Shown here one piece after another: positions 24,401 through 39,400 of a stretch of 64,000 bases of DNA. This stretch comes from Micrasema longulum (lineage: Eukaryota; Arthropoda; Insecta; Trichoptera; Brachycentridae), in assembly GCA_022494885.1 (NCBI GenBank), contig JAGVSM010002391.1, positions 1 through 64,000 on the forward strand, given 5' to 3'. Below the pieces are notes generated by a model. The model made no database searches and was not told the DNA's origin. It saw only the letters and a list, made by a program, of their open reading frames with translations. A program made the position numbers and the translations under genes. Numbering within the stretch: the stretch's first letter is position 1; each line of letters begins with the position of its first letter.

Positions 24401-27400
24401 TCAAGTATCTTTATCGGTTGCCTATAATTGAAAATGTTTAAAAAAAAGTATGCATATTCTGATTTTTATACAGAAAACATAATTTGACTTTGTAGATAAA
24501 ATCGAAGATAAATGTTAACTTCCCATTGTAATCGGGGCCCGGGTCCCGTATTACAACATTTATATTATATTTCTATTTCAGTTATTTATTGACAACTTCT
24601 GATGGGATTCCACTGTAATTATAAAATAACTTATATTCAAATACAAGTTATGAATTAAAAATCATTGGTACACTTCCATTTTTTAATTAAACCAATAAGT
24701 GCATTCACCCTCTAATACTCTAATGGGTATCTTCAGACTGACTCTTCAGTCTTCATGCCCATAAAAGGGTGAAAGCACAAATTGTTTCAATAAATAAATG
24801 GATGTGTGCGAAATATTTTTAGGTTATAACTTGTATTTATAAATCATTTATCTTCAATTTTATCAACAAAAAAATTACGTTTTCGTATAAAAAATAGAGT
24901 ATGGTAATTTTTTTCAAAACATTTTCAATTACAGGTTACCGACGAAAATACTTCAAATTTCCGTGTTCATAAACACATTTTCGTAGATAAAAATCGATTT
25001 TACTTTATACCGTCTCGATATGTACCGATGAAGATAGCGTTTGTAATCGTGATCCAGGGTACGTATTCTGAAGGGAAGTTAAAATTTATCTTTAATTTTA
25101 CCTACAAAGTAAAATAGATTTTTCCGAAAAATATAATATGTTTGCATTTTTTTTTCTAAACATGTTTAATTACCAGTTACCGACGAAGATACTTTGAATT
25201 TTCATACAAATATACACATTTACATATATGAACGTTGTTATACAGAAAGCAGTCAGCCATAGAAAAGTGAAACTGAGATAATAGCATCTTTATGAAAAGG
25301 GAGAATAATCAAATCTACACTACAGTGGGAATGTTTTTGTCTTTGATAAATGATAAACAATAAATACATAAGTTTTTTTTAGATTACAAAAAAGAATCTT
25401 ATCATGTTTTTGATTAATTTTAAGGTTTTTTGAAGTACCGCAAGACTTTTGTAGTACTTTGAGTGTTTTTAGCAAATTGAGAAATGCCGTATTTGCTATC
25501 GACACTATTTTCAGAAGGTGATTATTACAGATTTTTTTATGAAAGTGGTCTGGCTGTTTTTAGCAAAACGTAAAATTAATCTTACTGCACCCGATTACAT
25601 CAATATTTCATTTATTCAAAATTGTGGACTGGCTGTTTTCTGCATAACTACGTTCACATGAATATCGATATTAGTTTATACCATCGCAGTATATATCGAT
25701 GAAGATAGCCGTTCATAATCGCGGACACAGTTCGCTGCAGATGTCAATAAAACAGATACAATTTATTAAAAGCTTACCATATCAATTGAGACCCACCTAG
25801 ACTCAGGATATGAAATGTAAAATTAAAATTTACGAAATGTTAAAAATATTTCAAACTATGTACTTACTCAAGGCGCACCTAGGAAAGTTTTTTATATTTG
25901 ATATCTATTTTGTTTGTTCCCAACAACACTCTGATCACATTATTATGAGATCAGCTACGGCAGACTCATAAGAATTATAAATAAACATATTAGTGATTCA
26001 ATGAGCGATTTAGTCACGATAAGGGTATAATTATTTGCCCGAGGTAATGAAATTATTTAAATCTATAGGTTTATTTACCCCTTTGACATATTATGTAAAA
26101 TATCACGGCATTTGTCAAGGATAACGAGTAGTGTTTCGCTTATCTGAAATTAAATCACTTACCGATTTTATAATGTCTACCGGTTTCAAGACGTACCCTT
26201 CTCTTCGTCAGGACTCTCGCAACATTACTATAATACGCCGTCACCTCAAATAATATTTATAAAAAAAAAAAAAAAACGCGCACACTAAATATTTACTGAT
26301 TGCATGTACAATTGAACGTAGTTAGTTAATCAGAAAGCAGCAAGCCATAGAAAAGTGAAACTGAGATAATATCACCTTTGTGAAAAGAGTGAATAATCAA
26401 ATCTACGGAACAGTTGGAATGTTTTTGACTTTGACAAATGCTTAACAATAAACACATTTGTTTTTTTAAAGATTACAGACAAGAATCTTCATTTAAATTT
26501 GTATTTGACTAGTATAGATGATTTTTCAAGTACCGTAAGATTTTTCTAGTCCTGTAGGTGTTTTCTGCATATCGAGAAATGTCATTTTTGTGATCGACAC
26601 TATTTTCAGAAGGTGATTATTACAGTTTTATGTATGAAAACGACCTGGCTGTTTTTAGCTAAACATAAAATTGACCTTACTTCACCCGATAACACCAATT
26701 ATCTCATTTTTTCAAAATTGTGGACTGGATGATTTTTGCACAACTTAAATGATTACTCTGTTGTTGTGTATGGATTGGTATGAGATAAGGAAAGGGACGT
26801 TGATGACTGAAAAGTATGTTAATTGGTTGATACCTCTAATTTTTATTTGATTATTTCTTAACGTATCTTAATTTAAATTGATTTTTTAAGGTATTATTAG
26901 ATTTGCGAACTCTTTAAATTTATTATTGTTTTAACATCATAAAATACTCTTTAATTCCTATATTTAAAAAAAATCTACGTGCTCCCAATATAAGTATCTT
27001 GATGGACGCAAATCGCACTGTAGACATAAAAAAGTCGGTAAGAGGTTTAACTAATATTTACTAACTTTATTTGAAATTTTTGACCACAAATTTAATGTTT
27101 TCAATTTAAATAATAGTTAACACTCATTTTGAATTCTTGAAATGGCTGATTTTTTTATTTATATATTTTATTAATACAGTCATTAATTTACACAAAACGT
27201 ATGTACATATTTAAAAAAGAAAAATAGTAACAATTTTTTTACAAATCAACTAAAATGAGTCAGTATCTAAAGCGATACCAAATTTCTAAATAAAAATGAA
27301 AAAAAAAAACAATGTTTTCTATGGAATAGGTCTTAAGAATAAAAAAATATCGTTTAAACCCACTGTACTATTTACATACATAATATATCCGAACACACAC

Positions 27401-30400
27401 ATATGCATGTTCTTACACACACATACTGTACATATAAATACATTAACTGTCCCAAACAATCAGCTTTATGGAGGATATAACTTATTATAAATATTGACAG
27501 TTATTATATGATTGTCGGTTTTCATAAAACGTTTCGTGTACAGTGAAAAAAAATATCCCCTCAAAATGTTTTTTTCTGTAAGCTATCTTCATAAAGAAAT
27601 CACATCCTTTTAAATATATATATATAGGGGAGAGGGTAGATGGTTTGAACACGAGGAGCCTTTGAACAGGCAAAATAGTTGGTCAAATATTTTTATAAAA
27701 TAGAATATCACTGAGAAGAGAACGCCATTTTGACTTCAGTAGCTTGTAGAAGCAGGTTGTTTGAAGGACATTTTTTAAATACTCACTAGTCGATATGTTA
27801 CCGCTGTGAGGATATTATTATTTTTTTAAATATATATATATATTTTTTTAATAAATATTTGCGTTCTTATGATTTACCCAAATTTTTAATTTTGATGGCC
27901 ATATTCAACGAGTTGTCAATAACTCACTATCTAGTTGGGATAGAGTAAGATTCGAACCACTGACCTTTGGTCCGTAAGTCCGAGACACTAGCCACAGGAC
28001 CACAACCCGATTTATATTATAACACAATATTTTTAACATATATATTTATTTATTTTTATTTCTTGTTTTACAAAACATTTTTGTTTTTAAATATAAATAC
28101 CTCACTGGGCACAACCCGTGTCGAGGCATTCATTTACATAATTTAATAAATACTCATGGTGTCTAAAAATATATATAAAATAATACATATGCATACTTAA
28201 ATCTACAGAGATATAGGTATATACACAAATAATCGTAGGAAAAAAAAATAGTAATATTATAGTACACCTCACATATTTAACTATTATGCAGACATTAGGT
28301 CAAGTAACAAGCTACTGTCGTAGGCAACTTTACATCGGCAAGTTCCTGATGGCCCAACATCCGCACAAATGCCAAAAATACATTGCATATATTCATTAAG
28401 ACATTGTGTTAATACAAATACAAAACATGAAATGCAAAAATAATTTTAAATAAACAAGTCTACTGCTTTGGTGGGGTGACCATCTCAATACAGTTTTCGG
28501 GACCCAAATCAAGTAGTCAATTTTTTACAAATAATTTAAATTGCTCAAGATTTTTATTTACTCTTGTGGCAAATGGTATATACTTAAGTAATGTTATCAA
28601 AAACTCATTTTTCATTTTTTTTTTTTTAACTGAGATCCCGGGGAGGCTTTGAAGAATGTAGTATGGGAGCCTTTAAATGCCGTTCGAAACCTTCTCATAA
28701 TGTTCAAAACCTCTCATATTTACCGTTTTTTATTAGATTTTTGGCTACATCGTGTCTAAAAAATACAAAAAAGAGCATCAGAAAGAGATGTTTTTTTTTT
28801 GTTTTTTGACAATATACATAAGAAGTAAAACAAAGTATTCAAAAAATAAAGCATAACTACATTGCAATGAAATACATATTGATATTAAAAATAGTTTTAA
28901 AAAAATCCCACAAAGGCCTGGCCTGTTCGTGGGTATCCAAAAAAATGTTAATGAATTTTTCCTTCTGTAATAAATAATGGACAGTTATAATATTTTTGTG
29001 TAACATAAGAAAGACAAAATAAAATATTCTGTAAAAGATTATATGGTATTTTTTATAGTTATTAAAAAAGTAAATAAAAAAATATTTAAAAAACCATAAA
29101 AAATATTCCTTATTATTAAAGGGCAACAAAATATATCATAGAAAAAAAGAGTTCATATCTTTAGTTTGAATCCAGGATAGTGCGTGTTTTTTAGAAGAAG
29201 GAAAATTTTGAAAGTTTAATATTAATGAAATATTATGAATAATAAATAGTAATTTATTTTTTTTAATTTTGGGCTTATAAAATATGCATGTCTCTGTGCA
29301 AGCCTCGTTTTACAATGTGGTATTTCTAACACACGATTCCTTCTTTAACTGTTGACCCTTTTTTTACTTATTATCCTATGCGTCACGTGCAAAGCAGTAG
29401 AGAGAAAAATATTTTGTTTAACATGTATTATTATTGCCAAAAAAAAATCCCGCTAAATTATTTTTCAATCGTTAATCAGTGAACTTCAATGTTACCGCTT
29501 GATTCGTTTTTAAAAATATATTTTTAAATTCCTATAAACGTATTATTTTATTTTCGATTCTAATTTGTAATATGTGATATTTATTTTTTACGGACATAAT
29601 TTAAATGACTTGGGAAAATTTATAGATAACCATAAATTTAGTTATTTTTTTATCATCGTCATTCCTTCATTTTCACACCTAATAATGCATAAGACACTGC
29701 ATCGGTTCATCAATCGCAGGGTGTCTTGATATGTTTTTGCTGCACAAAGGTAAAATGATCAATCTTACGCTTCAGGTGCCGGTCCAGGGACTATGATATA
29801 TTCCACTTTAAAAACACCGTTTTAAATAAATATTTCATGTCAAGCGTGTCGGGAATCAAACCCGCGATCCATGATAAGCAAACGCTCTGACTGTGCATTA
29901 TGAGTCGGACAAATATTTTTGCATTGCTAAAATAATTAAGTTGTTTCCTAAATTATATAACATGTATTTAATTATAAAGGACAGACAAAGCCCCGAGATT
30001 CATGAATATTGTTTGTAGTTTGTATTATGGATAACTTATTTGGCCAACTTTTGCCTGCTAGTGTCCATAAATCTATAGTATTAACATGCGATATTATAAA
30101 AATATAACCATAGTCCACAGAAAACAGACGGACAGAAACAAAGTTTGTGGTGGTGTGGTTTTTATAACAGAAACAAAATGATCTTTCACCGTCCATCGCA
30201 TGCTAACCATATTTGTGTGAGAAGCTGGTTACTTGCATGTAGGGTAGGGTGCTCAAAGTCTCTAAGAATGCGCACTTTTTTGGTTTTATGTCTGTATCTG
30301 GTAATAAACACAAAATTTAAATGATTTTTTTACTTTTAGTATTGAGTCGTCATTAATCTATTGTACAAGTGTTAATACTCGTATTAAAAAACCTTTTTGA

Positions 30401-33400
30401 ATTGTAGGGAAAAAAGCAATAATTAAATACATAATCAACAATTTTGCCAACTCTTGCAGACCCATGTTGCAAGAGTACGCACTATACCAAGCGATCACAT
30501 GCTCAGCATTCAAATGTCCCGATGCAAAAGTACGTGAAAGTCGTACACCTATTGTGCCACCATTCAAAGCGTAATTTTATTTTATTAACATAAATGGCAA
30601 ATCTGCCTTTTACAAACATTTATAATACTAACATATTTGGCTAACTGTATTTATTTTTTTAAACATATATTTCCTTATACCCAAGATTTATAAAAAAAAA
30701 AAAACCTAAAAATTTTACAAGACTTATATTAAAAAAATTAACCTAAAAATTATACAGCATATTCAGTAGAAAGTTTAAATAATAAAACACATTAAATTTA
30801 GTCATCTCTTATAGACTACAGTTCTAAGCATCCAGGACGTTTCCAACTCTGTTTTTTGGGGGAACTTTTAGTTTTTTAAACGTTTTGGCTTTATAATGTA
30901 GACTTTTTTTTCTTTTCTCTCTTCTTCTTTTATTTGAAGTTGTTTTTTTATGGCAAACTCTGTATTACTTGTAAGTTCATACTTCTTTTGGTGGACTTTT
31001 TATTTGTCGAGCGTGATTAACAAGATATGGAGCCAAAAAAAAAATGGAGGTTGAAGCAACTGGTGCTTCTAGTGGTAATATTGAAAGCAATGCTGGATGC
31101 AAATATGCCTAAAGAAGTCACAAAAAATGTTTTCAAGTCATTTGCAAAGATTTGATTTAGACAAACCTAATTTAGCCGCTAGTTTTGCTTTTTTCTTCAT
31201 CTAGTTGTTTACGAGCTTACTCTATGGTGACTACGCTACAATTTATAATTTACTTTTTTTTTTACTTCCAGACTTACTAAAATATTGAATCGAAATTAGA
31301 AAACGAAAAAAAAACTAAAACAGTAAAGTACAAAACCATTGTTTCATGGTATGCAAATGCATATATTGCGCACTCTTGCAATCTACCCTACAGTATCAAT
31401 AATAATGATAACAGCACTCGAATATCAATAAATAATTCTAGTGCTGTTATCAAGTTAAAATTGTCGAACATGCTTCCGAATGCAGTCACTTACTTTACAT
31501 TGGTGTCGTAATAAATCAATATTAAGTATGTTAAAATGGCTTTTGCCTTAAATTCCACACTTAAAAAATTAAAAAAGGTCAAATTTAAACATTTTACCTT
31601 AAAATCGGAATATTGTGAAAATTAGATCCTTATGAATGCAGCACGTGCACCCGCTAGGACTGTCAAAATAGTACTTAAACGTTCCGCTAGGGCTTCTACT
31701 TTTCTAGAATGATCTATGCGTACTCTTGGGGCACCCTGCCCTACACGAACAGTTGGTATAATTAGCACCGAAATGTCCTAATAAAACGAACAAATTGTTG
31801 TTTACTTTGGGTGGGTTCAGAGCACGACTTTTTAATATCGTCCGAATACACGCCATGACACTGATCCGAAAAACATATTATTATCTACATTTCAGAAATA
31901 ATATTTACACTCATTCATGAAAAATTCTTACGTGGATCGAAGCACTATTTATAAATTGGACGTCATGGGTCAGAATACAAATCAATCGTACATCGTACAC
32001 AATATTGAGCGAATTACGTTTCCGCGTATGTTTCTATTTCGTCGAAGTGTTTATTTAATAAGATTAACTCACTACTTGAGGCGAATATCTCTAATGATGT
32101 AATATTTTATCGGTACTCGGTACTAGAGCGTTCTGGATTTACTTTCTGAACATTTCTGTGAATTTATTACTTGGATTGCGGAACTAAACGTCTAATTTTT
32201 ATCTAGTCTCCTTCCTTCATGATGCAACGGGGGCGATGCATTGGACCGGTGCAGAGTTTCTGAAACATAAATTATCGACGCCATATATATATATTTTTTT
32301 TAATTTTAAAATTTCATTGATAAACCTTTAAAGGTTACCATAGAAATAAGAATAGTCCAGAAGAGGCGTATAATCATATTTGAATACATCGGACTGTGTC
32401 CAACTTAGAGTTTATATACTCTAAGGTGTCCAATAATTCCCCCACTATGCCCTACTTTCGCCGCGCGCATTCGTGAGGTCGCAGCGTAATGTTGCTTAAT
32501 GGGAAAAAAAAATCATAACACAAATGTAAGGTAAAAAAAAAACAATCTGTTAATTTCTCTAAAATTTTATTGTGCACGCGGAAATATTGATTGACACAAC
32601 AGAGTAAATAAGTAAAGGGTCATTTAATAAAAGTAAATGAATTAATGAACTTTAAATTTGAAATATAAAACAAATTTTATTTTACATAAAACGGATATTT
32701 TTATATCATGTTAAATAATATTTGATGTTTTGAAGATAATGTCGGTCAAATGTTCACCACGGAGTTGTTTAATCCGAGATCTAATTTTCATTCATTCTCT
32801 CATTAGATAAGCAAAATAGGGTAAAAAAAATTACTACTCTGGCAACACTTACGAAATTTCCATTTTGTTACTTCGACAATCTGACAGATGGAAAAATAAT
32901 TCAATTTTTAAGTAACGCATTTGTTATATACACATTCATTTGCTAATAACACATGAAATGTGAGTGCAACCTGTTTCTTTAAGATCTTAGCAGTATTTCT
33001 ACACTTCAAAAGGACACAACACGGCATAGTTGAATTCAAATCAGGAGTTGCGTACTGAGCGACGTCTACAAAGAAACTAATGGGTCAAAACGTAAACCTA
33101 CTTATTTATAAGTAGTTGAGTCGCCTTCTGTTTAATGTGCGTACGCGGTTTCTGGACTATTCTTAATTCTATGCAGGTTAAAAAAATTTGACAAAATATT
33201 TTTAGTTTTGAAATTAACATTCTCTTCTTAATGATAATATTTTTAACGTCTTTTGTAAAGGTTGTCTAAGTCTTTTGCTTAGTTTTGGCTGGTAGTTGAT
33301 TGTATAATTTCAGTCCATGGTTTATTAGTCTCGACTGTCCTTTTCTCGTTTTAGAAGGTTTAGAAGGTTGTTTATGATATTTTTCTGATATTTTCGTATT

Positions 33401-36400
33401 GTGTCCATGTTTAGTACATTTTTTTTCAAATTTTAGTTCTTTGTCTACAATTAAATCCATAGCTAATTTATGAATAAATTTTAAGGATTCTAGTTTAAAG
33501 AGTCCAGTTACATTTAATTGTTTAGTTTGTTCAAAAAGTTCTTTGGTTGCTGTTAGATAGGGTAGGTCATATACTAACTTTAATATTTTATTTTGCTGTC
33601 TTTGTAGTCTGTTTATGTCATTTTGATTTCCGGTCCCCTATTGTAGTTACATATAACATATTTGAGTTTTTACATAGGCTTCGTACATTAGATTTTTTTC
33701 CGTTTTTGGAACAAAGTTTTTGGTTTTAACAAAATGACTCGATAATGTCGCCACTTTGCTAATTAAATTGTTGATATGAATTGTCTATGTCAATTGTCTG
33801 TCTATTGTTAGACCTAAGTATTCAACATGTTCAATTTCAGTCAGTCGTTCATTATTTATGTAAGCATCTACTTTATGACATTTTTTACTAGAATCAAAAT
33901 GAATAATATTGCTTTTTTTTTTCATTAAGTATAAGTTAGTTTGTAATTGTCCATTTAGTCAACATAATTAGGTCTTTGTTTATGTCGTTGTTTGTCAATA
34001 CGTCTGTTTGTTTTTTTTTAGAATAGTCCAATGTCGTCGGCATACATAATATTTCCTTTAAAATTGTACAGTGATAAGTCGTTAATATATAATAGTGGAC
34101 CCAAAATAGATCCTTGTGGTACTCCAAAATTTACTGTTTGTGTTTTACTTTTTTTTTTCATTTACAAAGGTATACTGCTTCTGATTTGTTAAGTATGAAT
34201 CGTCAACTCGTGCGCTGCCCAGAGTAAAGATATTGAAATTAAAATACGTGCACTAATGATGTCAACGTCTTTCGTTGGTTTTCCTCGGAATTAAACCCGA
34301 GACCTCATGCAAATAGTTTAATTCGGTAATTACTATGCAACGAAGGTTAAATGATACCAAAGACTCTCACATTTTGCTGTTTCCCAACAAAAATGTTACG
34401 AGCAAAAACATAATTTGAGTTTGACCGAATAAAGACGAGTAAAATTTGTAGAAAAATATGAGATAGGTTATTTTAACTCTTGTGTGGCTGTGGTATAACA
34501 CAAGTATACCAGGATACAAAACTTGATATATATCAACAATATTTTGAGTTTGTCCAAATTTTCGTAGACAAGGACTGGATTCAACTCCCTGGGGAGCTGA
34601 TAACATTAACATATTACAACAGAGATGAAAAACATATATTAGATAACATTAGATAGTAGTCTAAGAAGTATAGAAATGGAAAAAAATAAAATTTTCAGGC
34701 GTTGCCTAGTATGTAGGTGAAATAATTCAATCACACAAATCTCACCCGCATAAATAAAGGTTTCAGCTCTTCAACTTCACAAACATCAACAGATGAAAGA
34801 ATTGAAGGAATATAGATGTTCAAATAAGGGCAGAATGGTGAATGTTACACAGTGTGTAAAGTGGCCACTTAAACCAGCCAATGACAGGTCATAAGCTCTG
34901 TAGATGCCTAGACTTCTATATTACCTTCCCTGAAATGTTCTTCATCTCTGTTGTAATATGTTAATGTTATCAGCTCCCCAGGGAGTTGAATCCAGTCCTT
35001 GTCTACAAAAATTTGGACAAACTCAAAATATTGTTGATAAATTCACCTGGTCCATGAAGAAGTATAGAAATGGAAAAAATAAAATTTTCAGGCGTTGCCT
35101 AGTATGTAGGTGAAATAATTCAATCACACGAATGTCACCCGCATAAATAAAGGTTTCAGCTCTTTAACTTCACAAACATCAACAGATGAAAGAATTGAAG
35201 GAATATAGATGTTCAAATAAGGGCAGAATGGTGAATGTTACACAGTGTGTAAAGTGGCCACTTAAACCAGCCAATGACAGGTCATAAGCCCTGTAGATGC
35301 CTAGACTTCTATATTACCTTTTCTGAAATGTTCTTCATCTCTGTTGTAATATCTTGATATATATCTCGTATTTATTTAAATGATGACGTTGTATTTTTTT
35401 AAATCTTAAAATAAACATTTTCACACCGGATTTGGAAAGTAAGATTAGTTTAAATATGCTGAATTTTAATACAAAAAATATTTATCCTTGTCACGCGAAG
35501 AACAGTTATTATACGAATGAAAGTAATGCTTATATCATAATAAATATAATAATAAATGTTTTACTGTATAAAAAAGAGCACGAAAATAGAACTTATAACA
35601 AGGAAGATAGAACGCTTATTCTGTGGCCAGTATTTGTGTGAAAGAGACCAAAACAAAATAAGGAATTCGTTCAATCAGTCGGTTATTGGCAGTGAGCAGA
35701 AGTGCGCGTTAGTAAAATGACCGGCATATTTTTGTATAATCGGCCTAAATTATATTACAATTTTTATAACATATGGGAACGAAATTATTTCACAGTATCT
35801 CTATTTCATTTTTCTTCAAATTTTTGAACTTCACAATATTCTATCTTTTGCTTGAAGTAACACGAAGTTACATCACCACGTGTAAAGTCATTTTTCAGCA
35901 CAGCCTTTTAAAAAAGAACTCCCAAGTTTGTATGAAAATTTTACAAAATGAAATTACGATTGATTCTTCAACTATATATTACTTGATTTTATCCATGCGT
36001 AGGCACCTAAAAATAATGATTGAACTGATATGTTCACATATTTTATTGTCAGTGTCCGGGCGGATTGAGAATACAGTCCTGTGCACGAAATGAAACTAGA
36101 ATGTTGGACGAATGTTTTTTACTCGATAGCTGCTCTCAGGTAAAAATCCTAAAAAAGTAAATATGTTGAAGAAACGTCGGCCTCGTAGTGTAGTGGTTAG
36201 CGCGTTCGCCCACCGTGCTTGAGGTTCGGGTTACCTGGGTCCGTATTACAATGGGAATTTAACATTCATCTTCAACTTTATCTACAAAGTAGAATTAAGT
36301 TTTCTTTTTGAAAAGTGCAATTTGTCTTCAGGGATAAAACCTTAGAGCACAACTAAATTCTATGAGGTAGTCCACTTTTTATTTGGTAATAGACTGTTAA

Positions 36401-39400
36401 ACAAAGGTAATTTTTTTTTTCTATCGTATTATGCTAATAGCGCTTAGCTATGATTTTTTTTACATTTTGTATTTATGGAATTACCGCTCGTGTGACGTCT
36501 TAAGTTCTCATTCGGTTCTTCTGGGTCGGTTTTGCCGATTGGTTCGTTGAATGGAAATGAACTGGAAATCTTACACAACGCTCTTATCGTTGGTTTACTA
36601 ATATGAACTAGTGACGTCGTTCAAAGTAGCCTATTTTAATTAAAATATTTTTTCATATTTTTTTCGTACGTTTTCGAGAAACTTTGCCGCACAGTTTAAT
36701 GCTCTAATTATTATTGCGCGTAAGAAAACATTTTTGTATCCAATTTCCCGTAGGACTGAAGTTCCTCATTGGATAGATAAAAAATCCTTGTGTCAAATGT
36801 TGTATAATAATAAATTCTACTACGATATTAATACATGCTCAAAGGATAATATTATATATTTCGAATGAGTTATTTAACATATCTGATTCTTATTTTGCGT
36901 TTTTCATCCTTGACTAATATTTTTTTGAAAAAGTGTTTATTTTGCTCTTGTGACGTAGATCAAACCACTTTAATGAATGAACAGGAAATGAAATTACACA
37001 GAGGATAATTTTCGGGTCGAAATATGTACCGTAGTCTTTTAAAATTATTTCTTCTACCGAAAATATAAATGCGTATCAAATTTAATTGGCATTTTCACGT
37101 GATATTGAAAACATTTTATTTGTTTAGCTATATGAAAAAAATATATAAGATCTAATCATGTTATGTCTCATCTGGGAAGTGTAGGTAATCATCATCGGGT
37201 AAGTTCGGGTTAATTTTAAACTTGTTTCCAGTTTAATTTTTTAAGTAGGGTTTAATTCCTTTATAGTGCCGTCATAATAAATAAAGATGTTCCTACATAA
37301 AACCAAAAACGGAGAAAATGAATATTTTGTAACTCGGAAATTGAAAAATTTGGTGTATGAAAAATATTACAAAAATTAAGTATATTTTTATGCGACAGTA
37401 TGTATTATGGTTTGCTCTAACGGAATATGTATAAATTTTAATAAATTTTACGTTATACATATTTAAAAATTAACATTTTCATTTTCTTTTTAGTAAAAAA
37501 ATACATGAAAATATCTTATGCTGCAATGAATATACGTTTCTGGCTAGAAACGTCCTTTTAATTTAGTAATTAAGTAAATGTTTTTCTTTCTCGGTGTTGT
37601 AATATGCCAAATAGATTTTATCAACTCAATAAAAAAGACGTTACTGACCATTTACTGCTTTTCAAACTAGTAACGCCGACCTAATAATCAATTAAATTCG
37701 AAATTACCAGCAGATGCGGCCATTATAAATTTAATTCAATATATTCATTTCAGATGTTTTCAAAACGGAATAAAAGAAAAAATAAGTCAATTACCTATAT
37801 TTTACAAAACAAAGTATTTTAGTATTTTAATCAGTCTTTTTTAATTATATAAGTCAGAACAGCCTTTTATATTTAGTAATCTTCGAGACTTTTTGCAGTT
37901 AAGTCTCATTTATTAGTGAAAATAATAGGGTTGTGGTTATTGTAGGGAGATAATTCAAGTACCAGTAGATGCGTATTTTTTTCTTGGTTCCGAATGTATT
38001 TAACTCATTTTCGAAAAAAATGTTAGATGCGTCCTTCTTTCTTATGACAGCAGTATATAGTATTTTGTCGGCCTCGTGGTGTTACGGTAAGCGCGTTTAC
38101 CTACCATGCAAGAGGTCTCGGGTTCGATTCCTGACATGGTTGATATGAAATATTTATTGAAAAGGGTGTTTTTACACTAGAATGTTTTGTATTCCCTGGA
38201 CTGGTAAGGTGAAGCGTAATACTGATAATCTTACCTTCATGTAACAAAAACGATCAAGATACACTGCAATTAGTGTACCCATGCAGTGCCCTATGCACCA
38301 TTAGGTCTCGAAAAGGAATAATTAAAAATTAACATATTTTATTTTTGAGTGTCCCTTTTTCTTTTTTTATGCGGTAGTGTTGTCGATGACTAGTATTATA
38401 TATGTGTTTATTAATGTAAAAAAACTCTGACCTTCTAAAAAAAGTGAAATAATTCTCTAGACTATGAATAACTCGGTAATTCATTTTAAAGGTTCAGTTT
38501 AACATTTTACTTTTGCTCTTTTTCTTCTGTTTTCAAATTTTAAATTATTCCTTGTTTTCAGGCGTAAATCAATTTCTGGAAACTGGAAGACAAATCAGGG
38601 ATCTGCAATGCTGGAGCAACTCACCATGACTGAGAGATACAAGACATGGATCGATGAGGTAGGAAACATTTAACACTATTTTAGAATCTCGGTTAGCTGA
38701 CCAAACCTTATCTGCGTAATTAATTAATTATGTCAATCATAATCATTATTGACTATATATGAAATTTCTAATTGCTAAAAACGCGAAAGAGTACGAAATG
38801 GTTTTTTTCAAAGCAGGCTTAGCTATTCATTTATAATGTACATGTTATTTTAAAACCGATTACTAATTAATAAATTTAAATATAATTATTAATTTAATTT
38901 GATTATGATTACTATTATTTAAAAAACTGAAAATTATTTTAAAAACGTTTTGACTTTTGTAAGTAAAGATATTACGCCTAGACAGGGTGTTCTTTAAACC
39001 CTGTCACATCCGAAGCCACGATGATCAGTAGGAGCAAGAAGACATATTGGCACATTAAAATAAATTTTTAGAACGAATAAGATTTACAAAAATAAAATAT
39101 TAAAAAAAAAAACAAATGGTTGCTTACTTCTGCAGAGGAGAAACGAGGAGGGGAGAGGGGAAGTCTGATAAACCGTCAACAGTGTGGCCGCGCCCCCCTC
39201 GCTTCTCATCTGCAGAAGAAAGCAACCATATGTTTTTTCAAATATTTAATTTTAAAAAAAAATCTTCTTTCTAAATATTTTTTTTAATGTGCTAATATGT
39301 CTTTATGCCCATACTGATCATTGTGGTTTCGGATGTGGCAGGGTTTAAAGAATATCTGTATATATATATATATATATTTTTTTTTTTCAATTTTAAAAAA

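Larger units (their letters stand above)
23680..38561 (+). other. Syn: Large Syn intron (14.9 kb), repeat-rich
   Basis: It is bounded by GTGAGT and TTGTTTTCAG. It contains the E, D, A and B repeats, SINEs, a pogo-like element and a LINE fragment listed separately. I looked on both strands for a nested gene, because TIMP lies inside a synapsin intron in Drosophila and vertebrates, and recognised no Cys-rich TIMP exon. The stretches 26750-27620, 31750-32270, 32350-33190 and 36800-38040 hold nothing I can name. Confidence 0.8.

Noticed and set aside
26196..26260. Less AT-rich stretch (ACGTACCCTTCTCTTCGTCA) considered as an exon
   Set aside because: Stops in all plausible frames within 30 codons and lacks a donor/acceptor pair; probably repeat-derived.
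29972..30567. Two minus-strand frames of about 70 codons
   Set aside because: No motif, no splice context; chance frames in moderately balanced repeat DNA.
32195..32265. Minus-strand acceptor followed by a short frame with [10 protein letters not shown], considered as a TIMP last exon
   Set aside because: Only about 18 codons, no other TIMP-like cysteine block nearby, and all three frames stop quickly.
34522..35365. Tandem copies considered as a CRISPR-like or satellite array
   Set aside because: Only two long units within a foldback transposon; no short regular repeats or spacers.
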